The position numbers were made by a program, and so were the translations under genes. From Cephalopachus bancanus (Eukaryota > Chordata > Mammalia > Primates > Tarsiidae), in the NCBI GenBank assembly GCA_027257055.1, contig JAPVLO010001001.1, positions 186,001 through 250,000 of the forward strand: a DNA stretch of 64,000 bases. Direction: 5' to 3'. Below, one piece after another: positions 12,019 through 25,097 of this stretch. Within the stretch, counting starts at the first letter, position 1. Each line of letters starts with the position of its first letter. The notes under the pieces were generated by a model. The model saw only the letters and a program-made list of their open reading frames with translations, was not told the origin of the DNA and did not search any database.

Positions 12019-13432
12019 CTTTATTTTATGCTCAAACTAAGCATGTTATTAATAATAATTTTTTCTATGAAAGACACTCTTACTCAACTCCCATTTGTTT
12101 TTAAGGTAATTCGGCCTTTAATAATTATAAAGCTTCTTGTTTAATGTCTTCTCTCAAGTTTTTAACCATTAACAGTCCAACTCAGAGCAATCATAGAATA
12201 TATTTGTGGATTGAAATACTGATGCCTGTAGGAGTTGATCCCAGCTTAGCCACAAGAACTGCACCACCAATTAGTATGGCAATCTGGTCTCCTAATCACA
12301 GTGAAAAAGACTGTTTGCTCATCCAAGACAATGGGTATCAAAAGTGGAGAGAGTGCATTTATGGATCTAAAGTACACTATACCATGTCTGTGGAAAAACA
12401 ATAACACTACTGTTGGAAACAAACAAATAGTTTAACCTTACTTATGGAGGGCCCTTGCTGCCCTCGAGCCCACTGTTTTAGCCCCACCACTTGGAGGATT
12501 TAATACCTATGAAATAACAACTTGTTTACCATATCCATATATTTTTCTTGTATGGAATTAATATCCCATTGTAGAAATTAATCACCGCAAGAATATGTAT
12601 TCTACACCCTGTCAAAATTGTATTCTCACAATGTCTTTAAGTGATGCTTATTATAAAGACTTTCTCATTCTTAAACAAACCACATACTTGGTATTCCCAG
12701 TGCAGCTGTCATCTCGCTGAAATGCTGAATATGGTTTACAAAGGTTGCATGAGATTAACTCTATTTTGAAGAATAGATATAAAAGATTTCTAGTTACTTG
12801 TGTCTTCGGAACTACAGCCCTAATAGCTATGGCTACTTAAGTAAAAGTTGCACCTGTGGCTCTAGCTCAGGAAGTTTACACGTCTACTTTGGCTAATTAG
12901 TTAATTATGAATGTTTTTGTAGCCTCAGCTACCCAAGAGATTATTGTAGAAGCTGGAGAGGAGAGTTAAGCCTTCAAGTAGCATTTCTAACTGTAGGACA
13001 TGAACTTGTGATCTTTAATATTCCATTTACTCATTGATGTCATTCTGAGTTTAAATGTCTTTGCCTCACTTCTTTAAAGGTAAATAAATCTCTCCACACA
13101 TGGGACAAGACTAAAAATCATATTCTTGTGCTTTGGAATCATTCGGACTTGAGTATTGAGCTTACCATATTTCACCAATAATTCCTAGAAATTATGGTTA
13201 CTGAAAAGAAATTCTGGTCTACTGAATGGCCCGATCTATATTTAATAATATTTCCTCATTAATTAATCAAAAAACATTGATGTCTATATTCATCAATGTG
13301 GGAATTTGTGGAGCAGTTATACTGTTGTTGCTTTGACTACTTACTATCATATTTAGAGTGCTAAAGAAGAGCATGTCTCAGCTCAACACGGAGTTCCTGG
13401 GTTTTGTGCTAAAAACAAAAAAAACAGGAGGA
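12019..13432 (+). pseudogene. env: env remnant, unit A3
   Basis: The SU fragment is open at 12144-12404. The SU/TM cleavage site near 12772-12790 reads R-Y-K-R-F-L, close to the furin-type motif. TM is interrupted by several stops, and no long TM frame survives. The polypurine tract is mutated (AAAAAAAACAGGAGGA) just before LTR3. Confidence 0.8.
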
Positions 13433-14405
13433 TATTGGCAGCTGACCTGGAGGCCAACTGATTGTTAGGGATCAGGGAGGATCATGGACCTCGAAACCAC
13501 TAGGATGCTTTAGGGAACTATTGACTCCATTCCCTCCCTCTTTTTTCACTTGGCAAAAACAACCAGGAAAACATCTTGCTGGCTCTAGCAGTGGAATCTG
13601 ATAGCAGACCGAACACAGCTGACTTTGGAGTCTTTGTTCCCGTATTCCTCTATTATTTGTTGTTGTTGCTTTTAAAGAATTTAAGCTTAATTTTGAGTTA
13701 CATTCAGAGACAATGCATGTCACAGTTTCTCTTGATCTGATTTTAGAAATGTATAGATATAGGTCCTAGAAAATTGTTTATATAGATTAAGAAAATTTAA
13801 GTAACCATTTTCTTCTAGAAGTATGGTTAGAGCAGTTTGATGTAGGGAGGGCAATGAGGTGTGAATTAGGCCAGCTGGTGCTAGGACTGTGTAACCATAG
13901 CAACAATTGTTTTAATAAAAACTAATTTCAATTGGAACAATACTAGAAGTTAATAATTCACCATGGTGGTTTCTGGTTTAGACATTGAATGAAGTTAATT
14001 CAAGGTGATGTAGTTGTAGTACAATTAAGGGCACATAAAAAACTGGTTTGAGGAACATTAAGGTAGCATAAAATACAAAAACACAATATGTTTGTTCTTC
14101 CTCATGTTCTTCCTTATATTCTTCTTTATGTATGATAAAACGTTTACTTGAGAGTGAGGGGTGTCCTTTGTTCACCTGTACCTATTCATGTGAATGACAC
14201 ATGCTACCTTTTGTTCTCATGATGATAAATTTGCAGAGTTTTGGGTAAAAGCCCTGGAATTACACCCATTCAAAGCCTTCTTTAGAAGAAGTAATCAGGA
14301 GTGCAGTCCCTTTCTCTCTCTCCAGTGTCATCTTTCTTGTGTAAATCGTCAACGCTGTCACACCTGAAAGTGTCCCCAGAACCTTGCAGCACAGGGTGCC
14401 TGGAA
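13433..14405 (+). repeat. LTR3, family A
   Basis: Full-length, but the first dinucleotide is changed (TATTGGCAGC for TGTTGGCAGC). It shares GGATCATGGACCTC and CCGAACACAGCTGACTT with LTR1. The primer-binding-site remnant at 14406-14427 reads CTAGAGTCCTAAACTGGGG. A donor-like GAAGGTAAGT follows. Confidence 0.9.
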
Positions 14406-14561
14406 CTAGAGTCCTAAACTGGGGCCCTGGGAAGGTAAGTTTTTTCCAGTATCAGGAGTGCTAGGAACTTATCCAAGGGTGCTGCAGACACTCCTGTAGA
14501 GACAGCCAGAAAGATCATGGGTAAGGATTACTTTTTGTAACGCTAGACCCATGACACAACC

Positions 14562-15553
14562 ATAGGCCAGAGCGAATCTAAGGAACAACAAATATAGTAA
14601 AGAATACGTTGTCTAAACGTAGAACTAATGTTTCTTGTAATAATATAGTCCTCTTTCTGCATTTTGTGCAGAAAAATATTATTTCCAGTGGACGATACGG
14701 TAGATTTCTCTATATGAGCTAAATTTGGGGAAAAACTAAAATTGCATTACACAGACCATGTTCTTGAGAAAGTGCCATCTGATGCTTTGCCTTGTGGAAA
14801 TTTATTAGGGATGCTTTAAATCCACAGCACGATTATGAGAAATTTCCTTTCAAAAAGGTCACTAATGATGATGTTGATGAAGAAAGCTTTTGCAACTGCT
14901 TTGACACCCCCTTTACATGATGACAGGTTATCTTCACAAAGTAAGGTCGAATTGGTGGATGCAGTCGTAAAATATCATTAGCAGAAATATCCTAATAATG
15001 TTACTGCACCTCTTTCTAAGGTTTTCCTTTAAGGGTTGAGAATACTGAAATAAAGCCTGAACCTACTTACACTTTCCCTTTTGTTAAAGGTTCAGGGAGC
15101 TAGAGCTCTAATAAGCAAAATATATAAGTAATATGTTATAATATAAATAAAATAAGGAATATAAATAATATATATATCAATATATAAATAATTCAAACAC
15201 AAGTATATAAGTAATACACAAAGAATAACTCATTACACTCTTGCTTGAATTGTGTGGCAATTCAGACATTTTGTTATAATCTGTCTGACTAAGCAAGGTA
15301 TGGCTACTTTACAATGCACACCATCACGACATAATGGGGTACTCGACTGAAAACACTGTATCCTAAAGGTCAAAAAGTCTGTCATGGGGTAAAGAGTGTC
15401 GCTCTAAATTTTACAGAAATGGTACTCTATTAATTCAGCTCAGGTCTTCCGGGTTCAGGGAAAGAGTCAGAGTGGCTGGCCCTGGCCCAATATATCAATT
15501 GGGGCAGCTTCCATCATGAATGTGTTCATTCCTTTAATCCATCACAGAGCTCA
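14562..15553 (+). pseudogene. gag: gag remnant, unit A4
   Basis: The initiator is lost (ATA at 14562). The 8-bp matrix deletion that gives AAATATAGTAAAG is identical to A2. A GATGATGTTGATGAAG acidic run is also shared with A2. The AT-rich spacer is at about 15110-15228. The second zinc knuckle has Cys to Gly at its second cysteine (CCTAAAGGTCAAAAAG). Confidence 0.83.
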
Positions 15554-16382
15554 TCTGAGCCACCCCAGTAAGCGCATGACTTGAACTCTGTTCCCCAACT
15601 GCAATAATATTATCCCCGGATGTCCCAGCAACACAAATCCTTATAGGAGTAAAAGGCCTTCCCCCAGAAAAAATAATGGGAGAATTACTAGGCAGAAGCT
15701 CCCAGTCTTAGCCAGGAATTTCCATTATCCCTAGAGTGATGGATTTGGATTACCCAGGGGGAATCCAGGTGCATGTCGCTCCCCCTAATTAAATTGTACA
15801 TTTTAACAAAGGTCAGAGAATAGACTATGTGCTGTTCCAGCATTCTCACAAAGAACATAAAACTATAAATAATCCACTTAATGTTGACTTTGGATTTGGC
15901 TCTAACAAAGTTGCTTTTTGGGTTATGGAGATTACTAATACTAGAACTTTAAAACCATATATATTCAAGGAATTAACATTAAAGGCTTATTGGATACAGG
16001 AGCCTATGTATCTTGTATTGCTGGGAATGATTGACCTGCTTCATGATCTTCTCCAATAGCACATTCTGGACTCATAGGCATTGGTCGAGCATACTCAGTA
16101 GTGAAAAACTCTAATATTTTAATCTGGACAGAGCATGAGACATTAGGAACCTTTTGCCCACATGTCATTCCCTCCATTCCCTATACATTATGGGGTAGAG
16201 ACATTATTGCTAAAATGGGCATGCATTTATATAGCCCTAATAACAAAGTTTCAGCACAAATACAAAAAATAGGCTATTATCCCTTTAAGGGACTTATCAA
16301 AAATGGACAGGGAATACAGGAACCTGTCCGAATTAATGAAAAGACAAACCTAGTTGGTATTGCCTACTCAAATTTATCCTAG
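15554..16382 (+). pseudogene. pro: pro remnant, unit A4
   Basis: dUTPase and protease are recognisable, with a 76-codon open run at 15829-16059 ending in the protease active site (L-D-T-G-type in another frame, then A-Y-V-S-C-I near 15990-16020). A second open run at 16101-16382 spans the flap region to the G-patch, including W-T-E-H-E-T-L-G and L-I-K-N-G-Q-G-I. A frameshift separates the two. Confidence 0.8.
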
Positions 16383-16436
16383 GGACCATTGATCCCAAGA
16401 CTGCCGATCCTGTTACCTGGTAAGCTGAAGAAGCCG

Positions 16437-17620
16437 TTTATGTGGATTAATGGCCCATGCACTCATAAAAGTTTAAGGCAACCAAAAAATTAATCCAACA
16501 ACAATTAGAGGCGGGTCATATAAACCTTCAACTATCCCCTCTAAATGGCAACAATTAGACATTGAAACACTCCTAATTTTGCCATTAAGAAAGTGTCTGG
16601 CTATTGGAGCCTTTTACAGGATTTGAGAGCTTTTATCACTACTATGGAATCCATGGGAGTGTTGCAACCTGGATTGCTATCCCCAGTCGCTATACCTGTT
16701 TACTTTAATATTATAGTCATTGATTTATAGGATTTTTTCTTTACTATACTTTTAAACCCAGAGGATTGTAAACAATTCTACTATAATTTACCCTCTGAGA
16801 ATTTAAAGCAACTATTGCAAAGATTTCAATAGATAGTCCTGACACAAGGAATGAAAACAGCCCAGCCTGTGCCAAAAGTATGTGGATGCTGCTTTACAAT
16901 GTATTAGAAGCCAGTATACTAATCTCTATTTAATCCATTTTATGGATGACATTTTGCTGGTTCACGGAATTCGAGCATTTTTACATGAATTTCTTAATGA
17001 AAGTGTGACAGCTCTCACTGATTTCAGTTTAAAAATTTCTACTGAAAAATTTCAAACTGTCCTCCTTTCACATATCTTGACCATGTGATAAACACAAAAA
17101 AGGTAAGTCACCAACATTTACAATTACAAAAAGATCACTTGGTGATATTTAATAATTTCCAAAACCTGTTGGGAGATATTAGTTTACATATCACCAAGGT
17201 AGATGTAAATTGTTCAATATTTTACAGGGGGATTGTTCTCCTAATTCTGAGAGAATTCTAATGTCAGAGACTAAGGAAGCCTTGTCCCTTGTGGAAAAGG
17301 CTATTGAGTCTCAAAAAGTTAAAAGAGTAGATTCCCACCTCCCCTAGGACTTAATTATTCTGGCCACTCTACAACTCATAGTATGTCTATGTCAAGAAGA
17401 ACAAATGGAATGACTCCATCTGTCTTTCACCTCTAAAATAATATTGGATTTATATCCCTAGTTAGTAGGTTGATTAATAACTAAAGAGAGAGAAAGTAGT
17501 GTTGAAATGTTTGGATATGATCTTCATAATATTGTTATACTTTATGAGAGACTTCAATTTCAAATGTTGTTTTAAACTAGTTACAATTGACAATCTGCAT
17601 GAACTGATTATAGAAACCAG
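16437..17620 (+). pseudogene. pol: pol remnant, unit A4 (RT and start of RNase H)
   Basis: The catalytic box at 16939-16950 reads F-M-D-D, keeping both aspartates but changing the Tyr. It lies in an open run at 16882-17088. Both flanks are broken, including a TAG in the first catalytic-Asp region near 16729. The break into env lies at about 17620. Confidence 0.82.
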
Positions 17621-19024
17621 CTTTATTTTATGCTGAAATCAAACATGTGATTAATAATAAATTTTTTCTATGAAAGACACTCTTACCTCCCATTTGTTTT
17701 TAGGATAATTTAGACTTTAATAATTATAAAGCTTCGTGCTTAATGTCTTCTCTCAAGTTTTTAACCATAAACAGTCCAACTCAGAGCAATCATAGAAAAT
17801 ATTGGTGGATTGAAATGCTGATGCCTGTACGAGTTGATCCCAGCTTAGCCACAAGAGCTGTACCACCAAATAGTATACCCATCTGATCTGCTAATCATAG
17901 CCAAGAAGACTGGTTGCTCATTTAGCAACACACTGGATATCCAAAGTACAAAGAGTGCATTTATGGATCTAAAGTTAACTATTCCATACCTGTTGAAAAA
18001 CAATAACAAGTATTATGGGAAATAAACAGTTTGTCTAACTTTACTTATGGAGGGCACTTGCTGCCATGAAACCCATTGCTTTAGCACTTCACTTGAGGGA
18101 ATTCATACATATAAAATAAGAGTTTGTTTACCATCTTTATATTTTTATTGTATGGAATCAATATCACAGTGTAAAACTTAATCACTGCAATTATATGTAT
18201 TCTATACCTTGTCAAAATTATATTCTCACAAATTGTTTAACTGATGCTTATTGTAAAGATTTTCTCATTCTTAAACAAACCCCATACTTGGTAGTCCCAG
18301 TGTAGCTGTCACCTCGCTGAAATGATAAATATGGTTTACAAAGATTGTATGAGATAAACTATATTTTGGAGAATAGACATACAAGATATCTAATTACTTT
18401 GATACTACAGCCCTAATAGCTATGGCTACTTACGTAACACTTGCACCTCTGGCCCCAGCTCAATAATTTGCATGTCTACTTTGCTAATTGGTCATTTAAA
18501 TATGTTTTTATAGCCTTAGCTACCCAAGAGATGACTGATTAGAAGCTGGAGAGCAGAGTTTATGCCTTTCAAGTAGTATTTCTAACTGTAGGACAAGAAC
18601 TTGTGATCTTAAAAATTAGATTGGCTGTTCAATGTCACTCTGAGTTTAAATGTCTTTGCCTCACTCCTTTAAAGGTAAACAAATCTGTCCACACACGGGA
18701 CAACATTAAAAACAATATTCTTGTAGCTTGGAATCATTCAAACATGAGTATAGAACATCCAAAATTTGACCAGGAAATCCTCGACATTATCATTGCTGAA
18801 AAGCAATACCGGTCTCCTGAATTGGCCCGTTCTATATTTAATATTTCTTAATTAATTAATCAAAAATCATTGATGTCTATATTCATCAATGTAGGAATTT
18901 GTGGAGCAGTTATACTTTTGTTGCTTTGTCTATTTCCTATCATCTTCAGAGTGCTAAAGAAGAGCATATCTCAGTTCCACACGAGGTTCCAGGATTTGGT
19001 GCTTAAAAATAAAAAATGGGAAAA
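17621..19024 (+). pseudogene. env: env remnant, unit A4 (best open TM tail)
   Basis: The TM ectodomain is open at 18603-18851 (82 codons), and a second open run at 18870-19061 covers the membrane anchor (G-A-V-I-L-L-L-L-C-L-F-P) and cytoplasmic tail. The latter continues through the polypurine tract into LTR4 before stopping. The cleavage motif near 18370-18395 reads R-H-T-R. The polypurine tract is weakened (AAAAAATGGGAAAA). Confidence 0.82.
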
Positions 19025-20005
19025 TGTTGGCAGCTGGCCAAGGAGACCCACTGAGCGTTAGGGTTCTGGGAGGACCATGGACCCCAAAACCACTAGGATG
19101 CATTCGGGATCTGTTGACTCCATTCCCTCGACCTATTTCCACTTGGCAAAAACAACCAGGAAAACCTCTTGTTGGCTATACCAGAGGACTCTAAATGTGG
19201 AATGAACACAGCAGACTTTGGAGTCTTTGTTCCCATATTCCACGGCTGTTTTATGTTGTTGTTTTTAAACAACTTAAGCTTAATTTTGAGACATATTAGA
19301 AGACAGTGCATGTCAGCTTATCTTGACATGATTTGAGAAATGTATATATATATATAGGTCCTAGAAAATAGTTTATATAGATTAAGAAAATTTAAGTAAC
19401 CATTTTCTTTCAGAAGTATGGTTAGTGAAGTTTGATTTAGGGAGGCCAGTGAGGTTTAAATTAGGCCACTGGTGCTAGGAGAGTGTAACCATAGCAGCAA
19501 TTGTTTTAATAAAAACTAGTTTCAATTAGTACAGATATTAGAAGTTAATCATTCACAATGGTGGTTTCTCTTTTAGACATTGAGTGAAATTAATTCCAGG
19601 TGATGTCGTTTTAATACATTTAAAGGTAAATAAGAAACTGGTTTAAGGAAAATTAAGGTAGCATAAGATACAAAAAGACAATTTGTGGTTGTTTCTTCTC
19701 ATGTTTTTCCTTATATTCTTCTTTATATATGATAAAATATTTGCTTGAGAGTGGGGAGTGTCCTTTATTCAACTGGACCTGTTAATGTGAATGGCACATG
19801 CCACATGCCACATTTTTTTCTGTGATGATAACTTTGCAGAGTTTTGAGATAAAATCCCTGGGATTACACCCACTCAAAGGCTTCTGCTTACTAAGCAGTT
19901 GTCCAGTCCCATTCTCTCTCTCCAGTGTCTGCTTTCTTATGTAAATCACCAGCACTGTCACACCTGAAAGGGACCCCAGAATTTTGCAGGACAGAACACC
20001 CATCA
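19025..20005 (+). repeat. LTR4, family A
   Basis: Complete, with a TGTTGGCAGCTGGCC start. Near 19310-19335 it has the derived TGTCAGCTTATCTTGACATG block shared with LTR2. A TATATATATATA run lies near 19342. The primer-binding-site remnant at 20006-20027 (CTAGCAGCTAAACCTGGGG) is followed by AAAGGTAAGC. Confidence 0.9.
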
Positions 20006-20161
20006 CTAGCAGCTAAACCTGGGGCCCTAAAAAGGTAAGCTTTTTCTAGTTTCAGGAGAACTAGGAGCTTATCTAAGGGTGTGGCAGACCCTTCTGTAGA
20101 GACCACCAGAACGAAGATGGGTAAGGATTACTTTTTGTAAAGTCAGACACATGAAACAACT

Positions 20162-21466
20162 ATGGGCCAGAGTGAGTCTAAGAAACAACAAATATTTATT
20201 AGTGTAGGAAAAAGCACGTTGTCTAAACGTGGAACTAATGTTTCTTTTTTTTTTTTTTTTTGAGTTGGAGTCTCACTCTGTCGCCCAGACTGTAGTGCGG
20301 TGGCTGCTCCCAGCCACCGCAGCCTTGACCTTCTGGGCTCCGGCGATCCTTCCACCTCAGCCTTCCAAGTAGCTGGAATTACAGGCATGCACTACCATGC
20401 CCAGCTGATTTTTTGATTTATTGTAGAGATGAGGTCTCGCTGCCCAGGCGGGTCTCGAACCCACGGGCTCAGGCAATCCACTCACCTCAGCCTCCCAAAG
20501 GTGCGGGATTACAGGCTGAGCCATCAAGCCCGGCTGGAACTAATGTTTCTTCTTATATTCTAGCCCTCTTTTTGCATTTTGTGCAGGAAAATATTGTTTC
20601 CTGAAAACGATACGGTGGATTTGGATACCTGGGCCAAAGTTGGGGGAAAATTTAAATTGTATTACACAGAGCATGGTCCTGAGAAAGTGCTATCTGATGC
20701 TTTCTTTTATGGAAATTAATTAAAGATGCTTTAAATCCACAGCATGATTATGAGAAATTTTGTTCCAAAAATGCCACTAATGATGATGAGGATGTACAAA
20801 CTTCTTGCCACTTCTTTGGTACTCCCTTTACTTGATGACATGTTATCTTAAAAATAAGGCTGAATTGGTGGATGCAGTCGTAAAATATCATGAACATATT
20901 ATCCTAATAATATATCTGGACCTCTTTCTAAGGTTGTCCTTTAAGGGTGAGAATACTAAAATAAAGCCTGGACCTAGTTAAATGTTTCCTTTTCTTAAAG
21001 TATTCAGGGATTTAGAGCTGCAATAAGCAAAATATACACATAATATATAAGTAATATAAGTAAAATAAGGAATATAAAGAATATATATGAGCAATATACA
21101 ATTAATTCAAACATAAATATATAAGTAATAAGCAAAACAATATCTCTTTACACACTTGCTTGAATTGTGTGGAAATTCGGACATTTTATTACAATCTCTC
21201 TGACTAAGCAAGGTATGGCTATTTTACCACGCACACCAACACCACCTATTGGGGCCACTTGAACCAAAACACTGTGTCTTAAATGTCAAAAAGGCTGTCA
21301 CGGTGTAGAGAGTGTCGGTCTAAATTTTACAGAAATGGCATTCCCTTAATTCAGCAAAAGTCTTCATGGTTCAGGGAAAGAGCCAGAGTGTCTTGCCCTG
21401 TCCCCAGAACAAAACAGGGGCAGCTTTCACCATGAATTCGTTCATTCTCTAATGCATCCCAGAGCT
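20162..21466 (+). pseudogene. gag: gag remnant, unit A5, split by an Alu
   Basis: The ATG at 20162 opens matrix (MGQSESKKQQIF), which is cut after about 28 codons by the Alu at 20247-20535 and resumes after the target duplication. The alpha variants match A3 and A7 (TTATCTTAAAAATAAGGCTG, GAACATATTATCC, GATTTAGAGCTGC). The AT-rich spacer is at about 21021-21141. The second zinc knuckle near 21273 reads C-L-K-C. Confidence 0.84.
20247..20535 (-). mobile_element. Alu insertion in unit A5 gag
   Basis: A complete dimeric Alu in reverse orientation starts with a T-run (the poly-A tail complement). A perfect 16-bp target duplication, GGAACTAATGTTTCTT, flanks it at 20231-20246 and 20536-20551. The left arm (at the right side here) keeps A- and B-box-like Pol III elements. 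Its sequence is the same unusual Alu variant as the other three in the window. Confidence 0.95.
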
Positions 21467-21708
21467 CATCTGAGCCACCCCAGTTAGCGCAGACTCGACC
21501 ACTTTTCCAAACTGCAATAATATTAACCCTGGATGGGGCAGTAACACCAATCCTATTAGGAGTAAAGGGCCCTCTACCAAAAAATAGTGGGAGGAATACT
21601 AGGCAGAAAATCTTTGTCTTAGCCAGGAATTTCCATTATTCCTGGAGTGTTGGATTTGGAGTACACAGGGAGAACCCAGGTGCTTGTCGTTCACCCTAAT
21701 AAAACTGT
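21467..21708 (+). pseudogene. pro: pro stub, unit A5 (dUTPase part only)
   Basis: The dUTPase sequence runs to the AATAAAACTGT that follows the D-Y-T-G region. At about 21709 it then joins env TM directly. The end of dUTPase and all of protease, RT, RNase H, SU and the start of TM are missing from this unit. Confidence 0.83.
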
Positions 21709-22086
21709 CGATATCTTTGTCTCACTCCTTTAAAGATGAATTAATCTGTCTACACATGGGACAAGATTAAAAATCATTTTCTTGTAGTTTGGAGTCATTC
21801 GGACTTGAACATAGAGCTTACAAAATTTCACCAAGGAGTCCTAGAATCTATCGTTGCTGAAAAGCAATTCTGGTCTACCAAATTGGCCCATTCTATATTT
21901 AAAATATTTCTTCATTTATTAATCAAAAATCTTTGATGTCTATATTCATCATGTGGGAATTTGTGGAGCAGATATAGTTTTTTGCTTTGTCTACTTACTA
22001 TTATCTTAAGAGTGCTAAAGAAGGGCACATCTCAGCTCCACACGGAGTTCCAGGGTTCTGTGCTTAAAAATATAAAAACGGGGAGA
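21709..22086 (+). pseudogene. env: env TM tail, unit A5
   Basis: This is the TM ectodomain from the C-L-T-P segment through the membrane anchor to the polypurine tract (AAAAACGGGGAGA at about 22074-22086). The anchor and tail lie in an open run at 21961-22155 that crosses into LTR5. Confidence 0.82.
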
Positions 22087-23065
22087 TGTTGCAGCTGGCC
22101 ATGGAGGCCCACTAGTGTTAGGGTTCAGGGAGTACCATGGACCCAAAACCACTAGGATACATTTGGTAGCTGTTGACTCCATTCCCTCAACCTTTTTCCA
22201 CTTGGCACAAACAACCAGGAAATCCTCTTGCTGGCTCTAACAGAAAACTCTGAAAGCAGAACAAAGACAGCTCGCTTCAGAGTCCACAGTTAATTTTTGT
22301 TGTTTTTAAAAATTAAGCTTAATTTTGTTTTGTTTTTAAAAATTAAGCTTAATTTTGAGTCACATTAGGAGACAGTTCATGTCACAGATTTTCTTGATCT
22401 GATTTTAAAAAAGTGTAGATATAGGTCCTAGAAAATAGTTTATGTAGATTTAGAAAATTTAAGTAACCATTATCTTTTAGAAGTATGGTTATTGTAGTTT
22501 GATTTGGGGAGGACACTGAGGTTTGAATTAGGCCAACTGGTGCTAGGAGAGTGTAACAACAGCAGCAATTGTTTTAATAAAAACTAGTTTCAATTAGTAC
22601 AGAAATTAAAAGTTAATAATTCACCATGATGGTTTCTGGATTAGACATTGAGTGAATTTAATTCAAGGTGATGTAGTTGTAATGCAATTAAGGGCACATT
22701 AGAAACTGCTTAGGGGAACATTAAGGTAGCATAAAATACAAAAAGAAAATTTGTGGTTGTCCCTCCTCATGTTCTTCCTTATATTCTTCTTTATGTATGA
22801 TAAAACATTTGTTTTAGAGTGGGAGGTGTCCTTTGTTCATCTAGACCTGTTCATGTGAAAGGCACATGCTTCCTTTTGTTTTATGATGATAACTTTGCAG
22901 AGTTTTGGGATAAAATTCCTGGAATTACACCCATTCAAAGTCTTCTGCTCACTAAGCTGGAGTCCAGTCCCTTTCTCTCTCTCCAGTGTCTTCTTTCTTT
23001 TGTAAATCACCAACGCTGTTACACGTAAAAGTACCCCAGAAGCTTGCAGTACAGGATACCTGCCA
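22087..23065 (+). repeat. LTR5, family A
   Basis: The start is TGTTGCAGCTGGCC with one G lost. At 22299-22356 a ~29-bp segment (GTTTTTAAAAATTAAGCTTA core) is present twice in tandem, seen only in this LTR. The primer-binding-site remnant at 23066-23087 reads CTAGCGCCTAAAACTGGGG, one of the closest to the B-type TGGCGCC site. Confidence 0.9.
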
Positions 23066-23219
23066 CTAGCGCCTAAAACTGGGGCCCTGGAAAGGTAAGC
23101 TTTTTCTAGTTTCAGGCGGGCTAGGAACTTATCCAAGAGTTGCAGACCCTTCTGTACAGACATCCAGAAAGAAGACGGTTAAGAATTACTTTTTGTAACA
23201 CTAGAGCCATAGCACAACC

Positions 23220-24220
23220 ATGGGTCAGAGCGAATCTAAGGAATAACCAATATTCATCAAAATAGTAAAGAATACGTTGTGTAAATGTGGAACTAAGGTT
23301 TCTTCTGATAATTTAGTCCTATTTTTGCTTTTTTTGCAGAAAAAAATTTGTTTCCTGGAGATGATATGTTAGATTTGGATACCTAGGACAAAATTGGGGA
23401 AAAACTAAAATTGTATTACACAGAGCATGGTAATGAGAAAGTGCCATCTGATGCTTTGCCTTGTGGAAATTAATTAAAGATGCTTTGAATCCACAGCAGG
23501 ATTATGAGGTATTTCCTTCCAAAAAAGCATACTGATGATGATGATGGTGAAGAAGTTTTTCGCCACTGCTTTGGCACCCCCTTTACATGATAAGTTATCT
23601 TCACAAATAAGGCTGAATTTATGGATACAGTCATAAAATATGAAGAGCAGAAATATTCTAAATATGTTACTGCACCTCTTTCCAAGGTTTTACTTTGAGG
23701 GTTGAGAATACTGAAATTAAATGTGGACCTGGTTATACTTTTCCTTTTCTTAAAGGGTTCAGGGAGCTAGAGCTGTAATAAGCAATATATATGTTATATA
23801 AGTAAAATAAGGAATATAAGGAATATAAATAATATATATAAACAATATATAAATAATTCAAACACAAGTATATAGGTAGTATGCAAAAGATTATCTCATT
23901 GCACTCTTGCTTGGATTGTTCAGAAATTCGGACATTTTATTACAATCTCTCTGGCAAGCAAGGTGTGGCTACTTTACAGGGCATACCATCACCACATATT
24001 GGGGCAACTCGACCAAAAACACTGTGTACAAAATGTCAAAAATGATGTCATTGGTTAAAGAGTGTCAGTCTAAGTTTTACAGAAATGACATTCCCTTAAT
24101 TCAGCAACAAGTCATCCCAGTTCAGGGATAGAGACAGAGGGGCTGGTCCTTGCCCCAGATAACAATAGAGGCAGCTTCCACCGTGAACACGTTCATTCCT
24201 TTAATCTATCATGGAGTACA
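23220..24220 (+). pseudogene. gag: gag remnant, unit A6
   Basis: The ATG at 23220 is followed by a stop at codon 9 (MGQSESKE then TAA). The AT-rich spacer is at about 23776-23890 and is the shortest in the array. The first zinc knuckle begins C-L-D-C. The second is damaged by an in-frame TGA (CAAAAATGATGTCAT). Confidence 0.82.
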
Positions 24221-25041
24221 TAAGAGCCACATCTGTTTCCGAAGGGGCTTGACCTCTGTTCTCCAACTACAATAATATTAACCCCGGATGTCCCAGTAAC
24301 CCCTTTCCTTATAAGAGCAAAGGGTCCTCTCCCAGAAAAAGTATTGTGAGTAATACTAGGCAGAAGCTCCTTGTCTTAGGCAGGAATTTCCATTATTCCT
24401 GTAGTTGTGGATTTGGATTACACAGGTGGAATGCTGGTGCTTGTTGTTCCCCCTAATAAAAATGTACAGTTTAACATAGGTCAGAGAATAGTCAAATTTC
24501 TGCTCCAGCCTTATCACAAAGCACTTAAAACTTTAATATCCTGCATAGTGGTGACTCTTGATTTGGCTCTAGCGATGTTGCTTTTTGGGTTCTGGAGGTT
24601 ACTAATTCTTAAAACCTTATATATTCAAGGAGTTAACATTAAAGTCTTATTGGCTACAGGAGCGGATGTATCTTGCATTGTTGGGAAAGATTGGCATGAA
24701 TCATGATCTACTCAAATAGCATCTTTGGAACTCATAGGCATTGGTTGAGCACCTTCAGTGTTTAAATGCTCAAAAATTTTAAATTGGATGAACCATGAGA
24801 CTTTAGGAACATTTTGCCCATATTTAATTCAATCTATCCCCTTTACATGATGGGGGAAGAGACATTTTTGCTCTAATTGGCATGCTCTTATATAGCCCTA
24901 ATAACAAAGTTTCGGTACAAATGCTACAAATGGTCTATGATCCCTTTAAGGAACATGGAAAAATGGACAGGAAATACAGAAAACTGTCCACAGAATGAAA
25001 AGACAAACCGAGCTGGTATTGCCTACACAAATTTATCCTAT
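24221..25041 (+). pseudogene. pro: pro remnant, unit A6
   Basis: A 99-codon run at 24407-24706 joins the end of dUTPase to the protease start across a frame difference. The active site near 24648-24672 reads L-L-A-T-G-A-D-V-S-C, so the catalytic Asp is replaced by Ala while the rest is kept. The flap and G-patch parts are broken. Confidence 0.82.
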
Positions 25042-25097
25042 TGTCCATTGTTCCCAAGACTGCCGACACTATGACGTGGTAAGCTGACGAACAGGTT

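Noticed and set aside
22837..23163. Minus-strand frames of 60-110 codons that recur at each LTR end
   Set aside because: They repeat because the LTR repeats. They read antisense through the R/U5 and leader and differ by stops between copies, so they are not a conserved gene.
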